Assembly: GCF_025699485.1 (NCBI RefSeq)
Contig: NZ_JANUXN010000003.1
Span: 248,001 to 312,000, forward strand
Source of the DNA: Thauera carbonicopians
GTDB lineage: Bacteria > Pseudomonadota > Gammaproteobacteria > Burkholderiales > Rhodocyclaceae
DNA: 64,000 bases
Direction of reading: 5' to 3'
The notes below the pieces were generated by a model. It saw only the letters and a program-made list of their open reading frames with translations. It searched no databases and was not told the origin of the DNA. Below are positions 17,550 to 26,502 of the stretch, piece after piece (position 1 is the stretch's first letter; the number at the start of each line of letters is the position of its first letter). The translations under genes were made by a program, and so were the position numbers.

Positions 17550-18113
17550 TCAGAACCACGGCACGGTGGTGGTGGCACTCAGACCGTAGGCGCTGAAGGC
17601 GCCTGGTTGAGCGGAGTCTTGCAGAGGACTGTGGCGGATGAACAGGCGGAAGTGCTCGCCGCTACTGTTGCTCCGGAGGTTGACGAAGGGAAGGTCGCTA
17701 CGTTGGGCGGCACTGTCCGGAATTCGTGCCTGGGCTGCTGCCGCGTCGAGATTGTGGCGCTTCATCAGTCGGCGGCGCAGCCGTTCGGGATTGCTGTCGA
17801 CCTGTACGCGGCTCACACAACGGTGCTTGGTCTGCTGCGGCGTGGGAACTGTTGCACCGATGTTCAGATGATCGCGCATTCCGGTTAGCCAGTTCAGCGC
17901 CATCAACTGATTCAGCACCTCGGCATTGCCGTGCAGACGCAGGCGGGAGCCGAGGCCACTTCCGGCTTTTTCGACGTCCGGAAAGCTGATGCCCACATCG
18001 TTGCGGTGCAGGTCGTGCAGGCCGCGATGCAGCTTGGCGAACAAGGCGCTCATCAGTTGAGAGGCGGGGAACTCCGGATCAGGCAGCAGGGTGAGGTCGA
18101 GGTAGTGATCCAT
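17550..18113 (-). CDS. cas6f: CRISPR RNA endonuclease Cas6f/Csy4
   Basis: The 187-residue protein cuts pre-crRNA at the base of the repeat hairpin and stays bound in the Csy surveillance complex. The catalytic His29 is present (LFAKLHRGLHDL). Arg102 and Gln104 (SRVQ), which read the bottom of the stem in the Pseudomonas enzyme, sit at identical positions. The arginine-rich helix ERLRRRLMKRH (110-120) keeps Arg115 and Arg119, with Lys at 118. The C-terminal LRSNSSGEHFRLFI motif is also conserved. It is the last gene of the cas operon and starts 3 bp after csy3. Confidence 0.96.
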   Translation of the reverse strand: MDHYLDLTLLPDPEFPASQLMSALFAKLHRGLHDLHRNDVGISFPDVEKAGSGLGSRLRLHGNAEVLNQLMALNWLTGMRDHLNIGATVPTPQQTKHRCVSRVQVDSNPERLRRRLMKRHNLDAAAAQARIPDSAAQRSDLPFVNLRSNSSGEHFRLFIRHSPLQDSAQPGAFSAYGLSATTTVPWF

Positions 18114-18116
18114 GTT

Positions 18117-19163
18117 TCACCCCTTGTCTGCGTCACCGAACACGCCGCCGCGAATCAGTGTTGCGATGACGAAGTGCTGTTGCTCCGATGCCGGGACTTT
18201 ATCTTTGACAACCCAGCCATCGAATAGACTGTAAAAGTCCTGCTTTTCCTTCGGTTGTCGATAGGCCTTGCCTTGTGTGGTGACCGAGCCGTAGGGCTCG
18301 ACGGCGATGGGACCGTTCTCGTCGGCGTTGGGATACCAGGTGTCAATGGTGCGCAGTGCATTGCCGATTTTCTGCGAATGGATGGCAGCGATCTCCTTGC
18401 CCTTCTCACCGACGGCGTACAGCGTCTTGCTTTTATCGCCGCGGCCACGATCAAGGATCAATTCCTGCGAGGGGAAAACCTCCTGACCGGCTCCGAGACG
18501 CACGAAGGCAGTAATTTGCAGCAGCACATGCGCAGCTCCGGCGAGGCCGGACTCGATCAACTTGGCAAGCGTAGCGACATCATCGGCCTCAGCCGATGGC
18601 GCAGTGAGGGTACGCATTGCGTGGTCGAGCGCTTGAAATTGCCATTCGGTTGCTGCTAGGCCATCCTGGAGGTGTGCCATTCGCACTTCAACTTGCTCCG
18701 CACCGATGCGATTGCGCCACAGGAAGCGGCCATTGGCGAGGTTGGCGGCGTAACGGTGAGCCAGTTCAACGAAGCCGTGCTGCTGGACGTAGCCATGCAC
18801 CGTAGCGATGAGCTTGTTGCGATAGTCGGCGTCGTTGCAGGCGGAAGGTTCGCCAGCGCCTCCGAGCACGCGCAGGGTGAATTGAACCTTCAGAGTATCG
18901 GCATCCAGTGGCAGTGCAGCAACGTCCACCGTTTGCAGATTGGGGCTTTCGATCGCGGCGTCGAGCTTGGCGGGGTCTTGATCCTTGGTCTTGAGGCGGT
19001 TGGAGATGGTGCCGCGCACCGATTTTTCGCGGATCTTCACGGGCTGCCATTTATCCGAGGCATCGCGGGTGGCCCAATTACCGGCAAAGAACAGGGCATC
19101 GGACGGGTCGAGCTTGCGTTCGAAGGCGAGGACGGAGGCGGTCTTGAGGGGTGTATTGGCCAT
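18117..19163 (-). CDS. csy3: Type I-F Csy3/Cas7f backbone subunit
   Basis: The 348-residue protein begins [30 protein letters not shown], the conserved Csy3 start. It contains the long RAMP-fold core and the [25 protein letters not shown] end. Six copies form the helical backbone that holds the spacer part of the crRNA. The ATG at 19163 is preferred over an in-frame ATG 21 bp upstream because it begins the conserved sequence. It follows csy2 after 21 bp. Confidence 0.96.
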   Translation of the reverse strand: MANTPLKTASVLAFERKLDPSDALFFAGNWATRDASDKWQPVKIREKSVRGTISNRLKTKDQDPAKLDAAIESPNLQTVDVAALPLDADTLKVQFTLRVLGGAGEPSACNDADYRNKLIATVHGYVQQHGFVELAHRYAANLANGRFLWRNRIGAEQVEVRMAHLQDGLAATEWQFQALDHAMRTLTAPSAEADDVATLAKLIESGLAGAAHVLLQITAFVRLGAGQEVFPSQELILDRGRGDKSKTLYAVGEKGKEIAAIHSQKIGNALRTIDTWYPNADENGPIAVEPYGSVTTQGKAYRQPKEKQDFYSLFDGWVVKDKVPASEQQHFVIATLIRGGVFGDADKG

Positions 19164-19184
19164 GATGCAATTCCTTATGAACAA

Positions 19185-20156
19185 TCAATCGAAGTCGAAT
19201 TCGTGAACCGGTGTCGGCTGGTAGTCGTTGCGGCAGCGGTACAGCCCGCCATCGGGCTGGCTGTCGGCATACCAGAGCAGTTGTTGAGCGTTGTGCAGGC
19301 GGTGCGGACTGATCCACTGGCCGATGCCATAAAGGCTTTCGACGAAGCGGAAAGGGGTATCGCGGTCTCGGGCGTTGGTCACACTGCCAGCGGGTTGCAA
19401 TTCGCCAAGGGCACCGTAGCCGAGCGGGATCGGAATGATCCAGCCGAGCCCCTTGCGGTCGTGCTGCCATTGGCCGCTGCCTTCCTGCCAGTGCCAGTTG
19501 ATGCGTGACAGAGACAACCAGGCGTCCAGGCGTGTGGCGTCTGGATGCTGCGCCCGCAAATCCTGGTGGCGCTGTTCCAGCAAGTCGTTGCGTTCCACAA
19601 GGGAGAAGCCGGGCAGTAGACGCAGCTTGAGCTGGTTGAACAGCTTTTCTCTGCCCTCGGCATCCCCGGTCAGGGACACGACATAGGGGCGCTGCCGGCT
19701 GCGAGTTGCATGCGATTGGATCACGCTGCCGCCGGCGATGCGCATCGCCGCCAGCAGATCGTGCACCTGAGCGGCGATTGCGGGTGCTGCCTGAGTGTCG
19801 AGCAATGCCTGGCTCTGTACGGCGAAGACCAGGCTGATGTCGAGATGGATACGGCCTTCTTCGACGATGGCAGCGCTGCCGCCGTCCTTGTCGAGTGGAT
19901 TGCGAGTCAGGCGGAAGCCGTGGACAAAACCGCTATCCGTTACTTGCTCCTGGTGCGAGTGGGCAACTACACCAACTGCATTGAACTGCAAATCCAGCCC
20001 GGCTGTCTGGCTCTTGCGTTCCAGTGCCCACATCAACCCGAGAAATGCAGTGATGGACGGAAAGCCGTGGGTAAGCGGGCTGGATATGGCATTGGCGTTC
20101 TGTACCCGCAGGCGTGGCAACACCAGCAGATGCTCGAAGTGAGGGCATTCAGCCAT
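19185..20156 (-). CDS. csy2: Type I-F Csy2/Cas5f subunit
   Basis: The 323-residue protein starts MAECPHFEHLLVLPRLRVQNANAISSPLTHGFPSITAFLGLMWALE, which is typical of Csy2/Cas5f. It caps the 5' handle of the crRNA together with Csy1. The C-terminal half keeps PIPLGYGALGE and VESLYGIGQWISPHRL blocks. The ATG at 20156 overlaps the csy1 stop by 8 bp. Confidence 0.95.
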   Translation of the reverse strand: MAECPHFEHLLVLPRLRVQNANAISSPLTHGFPSITAFLGLMWALERKSQTAGLDLQFNAVGVVAHSHQEQVTDSGFVHGFRLTRNPLDKDGGSAAIVEEGRIHLDISLVFAVQSQALLDTQAAPAIAAQVHDLLAAMRIAGGSVIQSHATRSRQRPYVVSLTGDAEGREKLFNQLKLRLLPGFSLVERNDLLEQRHQDLRAQHPDATRLDAWLSLSRINWHWQEGSGQWQHDRKGLGWIIPIPLGYGALGELQPAGSVTNARDRDTPFRFVESLYGIGQWISPHRLHNAQQLLWYADSQPDGGLYRCRNDYQPTPVHEFDFD

Positions 20157-21516
20157 GAGCCGCCTCCTGATTCGTTGTGCCGGTGACCGCGCGACGTTGC
20201 ATCGGGGCGGGCCATTCCGCGTCGATGAGCGCCTGACGCGCCCAATGGGCGTGCTCGGCATCTCCTACGGGCAGGTCATGTTGCAGCAGGATGGCGTTGA
20301 GCCAGTTGCCGAAGCGGTGTGCGATTTCGTCCGGCCAGTCCTTCCATTCCAGCGCTGCGTTGAATTCCTCATCTTCTGTCCTGCACTCGGCTTCTTCACG
20401 GAGCGGCAGTTCGGCGCGTTCGGGATCGAGCCAGAGTTGCTCGCACAGCGGCAGGTGGCAGTCCGCATCGCGTGTCCAACCCGGCTGGAACAGTTGCCGG
20501 CTGGCGAGCCCGAAGGCGGCCAGGGATTGGCCCAGGGCACGTTCGATGCGTTCGCGCTTGATGCGGGTGTGCATGGTTGGCGCGGGATTGTCTTTCAGCA
20601 GTGCCAGCAAGGCATCCAACAATTCAGTGACGCCTTCAAAGCGGCGGAAGCGTGCCAGAGCCGATTCGATAAACAGAAATTGCTGGGGCCGATCCTGATC
20701 CCAACGAGGCGGCAGCGAGGCCAGCAAATAGTTGAGTCCGCCGCGTTCACTATTCAGTTGGCTTACATTCTGAGGCTTCGTGCCGCCGAGCTTGCGGGTG
20801 GCCAGATTGCGGTAGTCGCGATAGGAAATGTCATGCGCCTTCTTCTCGCGTTGGGCCTGGCGGGCGGCTTTGTTGGTTTCACCGAAGCGTGCGTCGTTGA
20901 TTTCCTGATGCACGGCATGGGCGAGGCTGCTGGAAAACAATGGTTGCAGCAGATGGAAGCCGTTGTTGTCGGCCGGCTCGCCGGAGACGCACCAATATAT
21001 CTGTTTGGCCAGGCTATGAGATGCGGGAGCACCAGGTGGGCGGATCAGTCCTTTGAAAGCGTCCGCCCATTGCCGAGCGGTTGCTTCGTCTTCGTGAAGG
21101 GCGCGCAGCAGATCGGCATCGTCAGCCTGAAACCAGTCGAGCAGACGGTGACCATCGACTTCCAGTTTGAGGAACTTGTATACGTCCAGCGCGGCAGCGT
21201 TGCCGACGATGTCGTCGATATAGTCGTTGCCCAATAGATGGGTGCCGATTTCTTCATGCCGGGGCAGGTTGTCAGGGGTGATGTGCAGGCTGGTGCCGCG
21301 GGCATCTGGGTGAGTGGCCTTAAGCACATGGGTGACTGCCTGGATTTGCGTGACCCGTCGTGCAGCATCGGCCAGCCATTCTTGATAGTCGTATTTGGCG
21401 GCGATCTGGGCTGTGGCTTCGTTGCTCAGGCCTTTGAGCTTGGCATCTCGGCGATCGGTGATGAAGGTGGTGATAGCTTGCTGGAAAGCTTGCGCGCGTG
21501 GGCTAGGTTCGGTCAT
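20149..21516 (-). CDS. csy1: Type I-F Csy1/Cas8f large subunit
   Basis: The 455-residue protein matches the I-F large subunit in length and in blocks such as GLNYLLASLPPRWDQDRPQ (about 270) and a C-terminal helical bundle (WKDWPDEIAHRFGNWLNAILL). Csy1 recognises the CC PAM in target DNA and binds the crRNA 5' end with Csy2. It starts 350 bp downstream of the cas2-3 stop, an unusually long gap for this operon that contains an inverted five-repeat CRISPR mini-array. It may therefore have its own promoter or depend on processing of a long transcript. Confidence 0.95.
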   Translation of the reverse strand: MTEPSPRAQAFQQAITTFITDRRDAKLKGLSNEATAQIAAKYDYQEWLADAARRVTQIQAVTHVLKATHPDARGTSLHITPDNLPRHEEIGTHLLGNDYIDDIVGNAAALDVYKFLKLEVDGHRLLDWFQADDADLLRALHEDEATARQWADAFKGLIRPPGAPASHSLAKQIYWCVSGEPADNNGFHLLQPLFSSSLAHAVHQEINDARFGETNKAARQAQREKKAHDISYRDYRNLATRKLGGTKPQNVSQLNSERGGLNYLLASLPPRWDQDRPQQFLFIESALARFRRFEGVTELLDALLALLKDNPAPTMHTRIKRERIERALGQSLAAFGLASRQLFQPGWTRDADCHLPLCEQLWLDPERAELPLREEAECRTEDEEFNAALEWKDWPDEIAHRFGNWLNAILLQHDLPVGDAEHAHWARQALIDAEWPAPMQRRAVTGTTNQEAAHG

Positions 21517-21574
21517 GTGGAGAATTCCTCATCAATCGGTTTGTAACGTCCATGCACACCGTATTATTTGATTT

Positions 21575-21842
21575 CTGCGCTACCGTATAGGCAGCTTAGA
21601 AACTCACCTACGCCGATGCAGACAACGAGTACAACTTCACTGCCGAATAGACAGCTTAGAAATTGATCTGGGCCTCGATGGCCTTACGCGCCTTCTTCAC
21701 TGCCGTATAGGCAGCTTAGAAATTGTTGCCTTCGTCTGCGCCTTCGGAGCGGGCCTTTACTGCCGTATAAGCAGCTTAAAAAGGAACAACGAATTCCGCG
21801 TCCGTCCCTTTCGCCTTCACTGCCGTATAGGCAGCGCTAGTT
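21575..21842 (+). CRISPR. Inverted CRISPR mini-array inside the cas operon: 5 repeats, 4 spacers
   Basis: Repeats at 21575-21602, 21635-21662, 21695-21722, 21755-21782 and 21815-21842 share the 28-bp repeat of the main array but in the opposite orientation (crRNA sense on the plus strand). The spacing is 60 bp with four 32-bp spacers. Repeat 3 is perfect, repeats 1, 2 and 4 have two or three changes, and the last 8 nt of repeat 5 are altered. There is no AT-rich leader on either side: csy1 begins 59 bp to the left and cas2-3 ends 24 bp to the right. All stem changes keep pairing in the minus (cas mRNA) strand only. No spacer matches one of the main array by eye. Confidence 0.93.
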
Positions 21843-21865
21843 GGGGGACATCGCCTTCTGTCTGC

Positions 21866-24800
21866 TTATTTTCGCTTTCCAAATCCCAGAACGGGGTGAT
21901 ATCTCCACCCTTGTGTGCTGCTTGGCACGCTCACCGTGGTGAAGCGCTCTGCGCAACGCCGCAACGACATGCCTTGTGCTTCAGCCTGTTCGCGCAGCAG
22001 CGCCATCAGGTCGTCCTCACCCCAGGCGCCGATGCGCGGGCCGAAGTCGAGTTGCAGGTGCTCGATGCGGCTTTCGGCGCTGGTATAGATCGCCGGTTTG
22101 CCGTGGCGTGCTTCCTCGTGAATGAGGTGGAGTTCCAGGTGCTCTTCATCCTCGTCAGGCAGGAACAGCAATTCGTAGTCGCGGTTCGTGTCGTCGCGGA
22201 ATGGTTGCTGCTGCGGTAGCGCCCAGGTCAGCGCGGCGCGAGGAAATTGCCAAGCGCAAGCCGCATCCAAGTCGAATTCCTGTGGCTTGACGCCTCGCTG
22301 GGCTGGCCGGACTTGTGACTCTCGCGGCTTGGGCTGCATTTGCGCGAAAAGCCGGGCATGTTCCAGGTCGACCAGACTGCGCTTGGGCTGCCAGTCCTGC
22401 CGGGAGCGCAGCTGGATGCGCGGGCGGGCGGTGATCGTCCGGTACTCGTCTTCGCGCAGCAGGGTGCCGAGGCGATGGCTGGAGAGGCGGAACGGCGCGC
22501 CGGCCAGGCCGTGCTCGTCTTCGAAGCCGGGGCGTATGAAGGCTGCGCGCGGGTAGCCATCAGTGCCTCGATCTGCGGAAAAGTGACGCAGATTGGTGTC
22601 GAAGACCAGGATGTTGGGCGTCTGGCAGGGCTGGTTTCGGTGGCGCTGGACGCGGCCGGCAAGCTGGATGAGTGCTCGCATCGACGAGGGCTCGGCCACC
22701 GCCCAGTCCGCATCCCAGTCGCGGCCGACTTCACAGACGGGCGAAGATAGGACGACGAAGAGATGGTTGCGCTCCGGGAAAGTGTCGATGGCTTTGCGGA
22801 CGTCTTCCCGCTGATAGACCGCGGCAGGGTCGCGGCGGTCGAAGCAGGCGTCAAGCCGATGTTCGATTGCCGAACGTTGCAGCATCGGAAAGCGTGCGTG
22901 ATAGACGCACAGATGGATGCGGTAATCCTCTGTTGCGCCCAGGCGCAACAGTTCCTGTGCAACGTCGAACAAAGGCTCGATGTTGGCCATGCGAACCAGT
23001 CCGAAGCTGACGCGTTTGCCACTGTGCGGGCAGATTTCAGCATGGCGGTCGTGCGCCACGAGGATGGCGGCCTGCAGTTCCTCGGCAAAGGCGCGGCGTA
23101 TGGCATGTTCCTGCGTTGCCTCGATACGCAGTGGCAACAGCTCGCCGCAGCGCCTCGGGCCATCCCGCTTGATGGCGCGCTCGAGCGCCGCTACACGGCG
23201 CTGTACGAGATCTTGGTGCGCGAGTGCATGGGCCTGTGCGTCATCACAAGAGGCCGTATGCACGCCGAACTCATCCGTCCATAGGCAGGCAATGTCTGGA
23301 GCGCGAGATGGTTCTCCGTCCGGGCCGCGGTTGCGCCGATAGTGGATGCGTCCGGCGCGGTAAGCCTGGAACAGGCCGTCGACCAGCGACGGGGGCAAGG
23401 TCGCAGACGATAGCAGCACCCGGCTGCCAAGCAGGCCTGCCCAGTAGACAAGACGGGTCAATGCCGGCAGGTCAGCGAGGCCGAAATCGTCCAACTCGTC
23501 GATCACCAGATCGCTGCTCATCAAACGCAGCATCGGCGCGATCTGGCGTCCGGCGCGTTGAGCTTCGGTGGCGGGCATCAGGTGGTCGATAGTACAGACC
23601 AGCATCGGGGCCGCGAGCAGGGAGCGCACGGTTTCGTCATGCATTGCCCTGGTCAGCAGGGGATGTTCTGCCGGCTGGCCTTCGTAGAGGACATGGCTGT
23701 CTTCTTCGAGCAATTGCTGGATCGACGCTGAGCCGCTGTTCTCGGCCTGGGCCTGGTAATACTCGAAGAGTGCCCGGCTGGCACTGCCGCCGACGCGAAT
23801 GGCCAGTTCATCCTCATCCAGATGCAGGTCTTCGCGGTAACTGCGCCCGGTCTGCAAGGTCAGGGTGCGCAGGCCAAGGGCGAAGGTGGTGCGTATCCCG
23901 TGCTGCGGATCGGCCAGGGCATGGAGGATTCGGGCATTGGCCAGAGTCTTGCCGCAGCCGGTGGAGGCCATGTTGACGATGAAGGCGCCATGCCCGGCAG
24001 CTTGCTCGCGCAGGCCGCCAGCAGCATCGGCAGCCTTGTCCTGCCAGCGGAAGCGTTCGCTGGCGCTGCGCTTCTTCAGCCCTCGGTGGCGGGCAAGTCG
24101 CGGCAGATGTCGTTCGAAGCCGGGTAGCCCGTGACTGATGCTGCCGGCCAGTCGGGCTACGCCCAGCAGATGCTCGTCCAGCGGCTGCTTCAGTTGTCCG
24201 GTCTTGTCGGTATTTGCATACAGTGGCCCAGGCACGTCGCCGCGCACACGTTCGTTGGAATCCCTTGCCAGGCTGGAGTAATGGTGGTCGGCCAGCATCA
24301 GGCTCAGGCGCGCCAGATGCATGACGTAAGGGTTGTCCAGCCAGTCGCGCTTGTCAGCCTTGCTGTGTAGTGCGAGCAGACGAATGGCCAGTTTTGCCGC
24401 CTGTGCCCGCCATTTGGGCAGCAGGACGGGCAGGTCGTGGTCGAATTGCCAGTAGGGGACGATATCGGCTGCACTGGCGTTTTGCCGTATTTCGTTCCAG
24501 TCGTGGCCAACGCTGTCGAGCAGGGTCGGCAGTTGTGCGGGATTGAAAGACGGGGATTTCCTGCCCAGCCAGTCCTGAAGGCCGGTCTTGATGTCCTGCA
24601 CCGGGATCACCGGCAGGCGGTGGTGGGTCAGTACCAGCCAGGCAATGGCGGCAGCCAGTGGCGGGAGATTCTTGAAAGGCGGTGAAGCTGAGTCATCCAG
24701 CCCGTCCCGGTGGTAGCGGTCGGCGGCCAACCAACTTGCGTCATCGTCGGCATCGGGTTCGGTCAGGCGCTTCAGCCAGATGGCATCGTCGTCCTTGCCG

Positions 24801-25279
24801 ACGAAAGCGAGGAACAGGCGCAGGGAGACCCATTCGTGACGGTAGAGATTCTTTTCCAGAGTCTGCCGCCGCAAGCGCTGCTGGAATGCCACGCTGGCCT
24901 TGCCCAGATCGTGCAGAAGACCGGCCATCTGCGCCAGCAGCTTGATGTCCTCACCACTGTGCCAGTCGTTTTCATCATCCGCGCGCAGTACATTGCGGCG
25001 GGTGCCGTTGGTGGGTACCGCACCCTGCGTGTTGAAGCGGCTGGCATCGCCGACGATCCACAGCAGTTCGCTGTGATCCTTGCCGCGAATCCAGTGGCAA
25101 GCGACGGCGGTGTTCTTGCGCGCGGTCTTGCGCAACAGCTTGCGCAGGGTGTCCAGGCCGGCCTGGGTGATCGGCGTCTGCCAGGTACGGTCGCCGCGGC
25201 GTTCGGCGAACTGGTCGAGGATGCGCCGGCTTTCGGTCAGGGCGCGTTTGTCGCACTGGCTGATGAGCAGGACATTCAT
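21866..25279 (-). CDS. cas3: Cas2-Cas3 fusion nuclease-helicase (type I-F)
   Basis: The 1137-residue protein starts with a Cas2-like domain (MNVLLISQCDKRALTESRRIL, 1-95). Next comes the HD nuclease with His123-Asp124 (LLHDLGKAS). The SF2 helicase has Walker A ASTGCGKT (438-445), the DExD-type box DELD (594-597) and motif III SSATLPPSLV. The Cas2 part works with Cas1 in spacer capture, and the Cas3 part unwinds and degrades target DNA recruited by the Csy complex. No motif is missing, so interference and adaptation both look possible. The start overlaps the cas1 stop by 4 bp (ATGA). Confidence 0.97.
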   Translation of the reverse strand: MNVLLISQCDKRALTESRRILDQFAERRGDRTWQTPITQAGLDTLRKLLRKTARKNTAVACHWIRGKDHSELLWIVGDASRFNTQGAVPTNGTRRNVLRADDENDWHSGEDIKLLAQMAGLLHDLGKASVAFQQRLRRQTLEKNLYRHEWVSLRLFLAFVGKDDDAIWLKRLTEPDADDDASWLAADRYHRDGLDDSASPPFKNLPPLAAAIAWLVLTHHRLPVIPVQDIKTGLQDWLGRKSPSFNPAQLPTLLDSVGHDWNEIRQNASAADIVPYWQFDHDLPVLLPKWRAQAAKLAIRLLALHSKADKRDWLDNPYVMHLARLSLMLADHHYSSLARDSNERVRGDVPGPLYANTDKTGQLKQPLDEHLLGVARLAGSISHGLPGFERHLPRLARHRGLKKRSASERFRWQDKAADAAGGLREQAAGHGAFIVNMASTGCGKTLANARILHALADPQHGIRTTFALGLRTLTLQTGRSYREDLHLDEDELAIRVGGSASRALFEYYQAQAENSGSASIQQLLEEDSHVLYEGQPAEHPLLTRAMHDETVRSLLAAPMLVCTIDHLMPATEAQRAGRQIAPMLRLMSSDLVIDELDDFGLADLPALTRLVYWAGLLGSRVLLSSATLPPSLVDGLFQAYRAGRIHYRRNRGPDGEPSRAPDIACLWTDEFGVHTASCDDAQAHALAHQDLVQRRVAALERAIKRDGPRRCGELLPLRIEATQEHAIRRAFAEELQAAILVAHDRHAEICPHSGKRVSFGLVRMANIEPLFDVAQELLRLGATEDYRIHLCVYHARFPMLQRSAIEHRLDACFDRRDPAAVYQREDVRKAIDTFPERNHLFVVLSSPVCEVGRDWDADWAVAEPSSMRALIQLAGRVQRHRNQPCQTPNILVFDTNLRHFSADRGTDGYPRAAFIRPGFEDEHGLAGAPFRLSSHRLGTLLREDEYRTITARPRIQLRSRQDWQPKRSLVDLEHARLFAQMQPKPRESQVRPAQRGVKPQEFDLDAACAWQFPRAALTWALPQQQPFRDDTNRDYELLFLPDEDEEHLELHLIHEEARHGKPAIYTSAESRIEHLQLDFGPRIGAWGEDDLMALLREQAEAQGMSLRRCAERFTTVSVPSSTQGWRYHPVLGFGKRK

Positions 25280-26232
25280 GCGCCGACCCGCTCGGCCACC
25301 GACTTGAGGGTGTCGATCATGAAATCGAGGGATTCGCTGCGAGTCAGGTTTTCGATGCAGGCCTGGCGGAACTCCTGCTCCTCGTCGCCGCGGACTGCGC
25401 TGATGAAAGCCTGGGGCAGGATGGTCGCATCCTTGACCAGGTCGGCGATGTCGAACACCAGCCCGCCGCGCCGGGTCTTGCCGTGCAGCACGGCCAGGCC
25501 GTGGGGAATGCCGAGTACCCAGGCGGCGCTGGCGCCGAGGCCATAGGCCAGGTAGTTGCCGTGATCGAGGAAGCGGTTGGCCGGATCGCTGCCGGAGCCG
25601 TTCTTGGCGCGGGTGAAATCACCGTAGTTCACCGCGCGCGCGGCGAGGGCAAACAGGTGTTTGCTCAGGCGCGCTTCCTCGGTGAGCAGGAAGGTGTTGT
25701 CGGGGGAGGTTTGAATCGCCTCGTAGGAAGCATCGAGTGCTCGCGTTAGGGCGCTGGCATCTACCTCGAATCCGGCGTCACGCAGGCTGCGGCTGTCCAG
25801 CCAGGACTCGCGGATGCGTTGCAGGCGGGCCGACTGGAAGGCCTTGGCCGCGTCCAGGCGCTTGCCGTCGTCGAACCAGAACTTCACCCAGCGTTGCAGG
25901 TATTCGGTGGGGCGATACTCGCTTTGCGGCGAGAGCCATTCGACTTCGCTGGCGGCAAAGAGCGGCGTGCCACCACCGCCGCAGAAGCCGACCAGTACGC
26001 CGGCCTTGGCAAGCTCGCGCATGGCGGCCTGGGTGATGGAGGTGCCGGTACCGAGCAGCAAGGTCGTGGTGTTGGCGATCGGAATGTTCCAGTACAGCGA
26101 ACGCTTGCCTTCGTCGGTGACGTATTCGACGCGGCCGCCGTTCACCAGTACCCGGCAGTGCTCCAGGTAGTAGAGATTGGCGCGCTTGGAGTGCAGGATG
26201 GTCTTGAGGTCCGAGGACGATATTTCATTCAT
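25276..26232 (-). CDS. cas1: CRISPR integrase Cas1 (type I-F)
   Basis: The 318-residue protein keeps the Cas1 metal ligands Glu186 (LTEEARLSKHLF), His250 (GLAVLHGKTRRGG) and Asp264 (VFDIADLVKD). These correspond to Glu190, His254 and Asp268 of the P. aeruginosa I-F enzyme with a constant offset of four. The start MNEISSSDLKTIL was taken at 26232 because it begins the conserved domain; a long in-frame upstream extension is not conserved-looking and runs into the divergent promoter region. It is the first gene of the cas operon. Confidence 0.96.
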   Translation of the reverse strand: MNEISSSDLKTILHSKRANLYYLEHCRVLVNGGRVEYVTDEGKRSLYWNIPIANTTTLLLGTGTSITQAAMRELAKAGVLVGFCGGGGTPLFAASEVEWLSPQSEYRPTEYLQRWVKFWFDDGKRLDAAKAFQSARLQRIRESWLDSRSLRDAGFEVDASALTRALDASYEAIQTSPDNTFLLTEEARLSKHLFALAARAVNYGDFTRAKNGSGSDPANRFLDHGNYLAYGLGASAAWVLGIPHGLAVLHGKTRRGGLVFDIADLVKDATILPQAFISAVRGDEEQEFRQACIENLTRSESLDFMIDTLKSVAERVGA

Positions 26233-26423
26233 TCCGGATTCAGCGGCTGGAAGATGCGGTTCGCATCGCCATGGAGTATAGAGTGGCCTGGCGGACGTCC
26301 AGGGTGCAGGAATTGGCGCTGGCAAGCCGATTCGTTGCTGGCTGGCGAGGCTCCTGCGCACCATCTTCGCGCCTTGCCATGGTGCATCGAACCTCGAAAT
26401 GCACAAAGATGAGGCTATTGAAT

Positions 26424-26446
26424 ACAATTTTTGGTGCAAAAATTGT
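26424..26446. promoter_or_regulatory. Perfect palindrome between cas1 and the GntR regulator
   Basis: The arms ACAATTTTT (26424-26432) and AAAAATTGT (26438-26446) are exact reverse complements around GGTGC. The site lies in the 270-bp divergent gap, about 190 bp upstream of cas1 and 57 bp upstream of the GTG chosen for the regulator. A -10-like TACAAT (26470-26475) follows on the plus strand. It is a candidate operator for the GntR protein and could also affect cas transcription. Confidence 0.55.
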
Positions 26447-26502
26447 GTTATCGCATGATGGTGGCTGGGTACAATATCGACTGTTCACTTCAGGATCTTG
26501 CC

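Noticed and set aside
20155-21237. 360-codon plus-strand frame opposite csy1
   Set aside because: Shadow of csy1; considered as a possible anti-CRISPR or overlapping gene, but it has no start signal and no domain.
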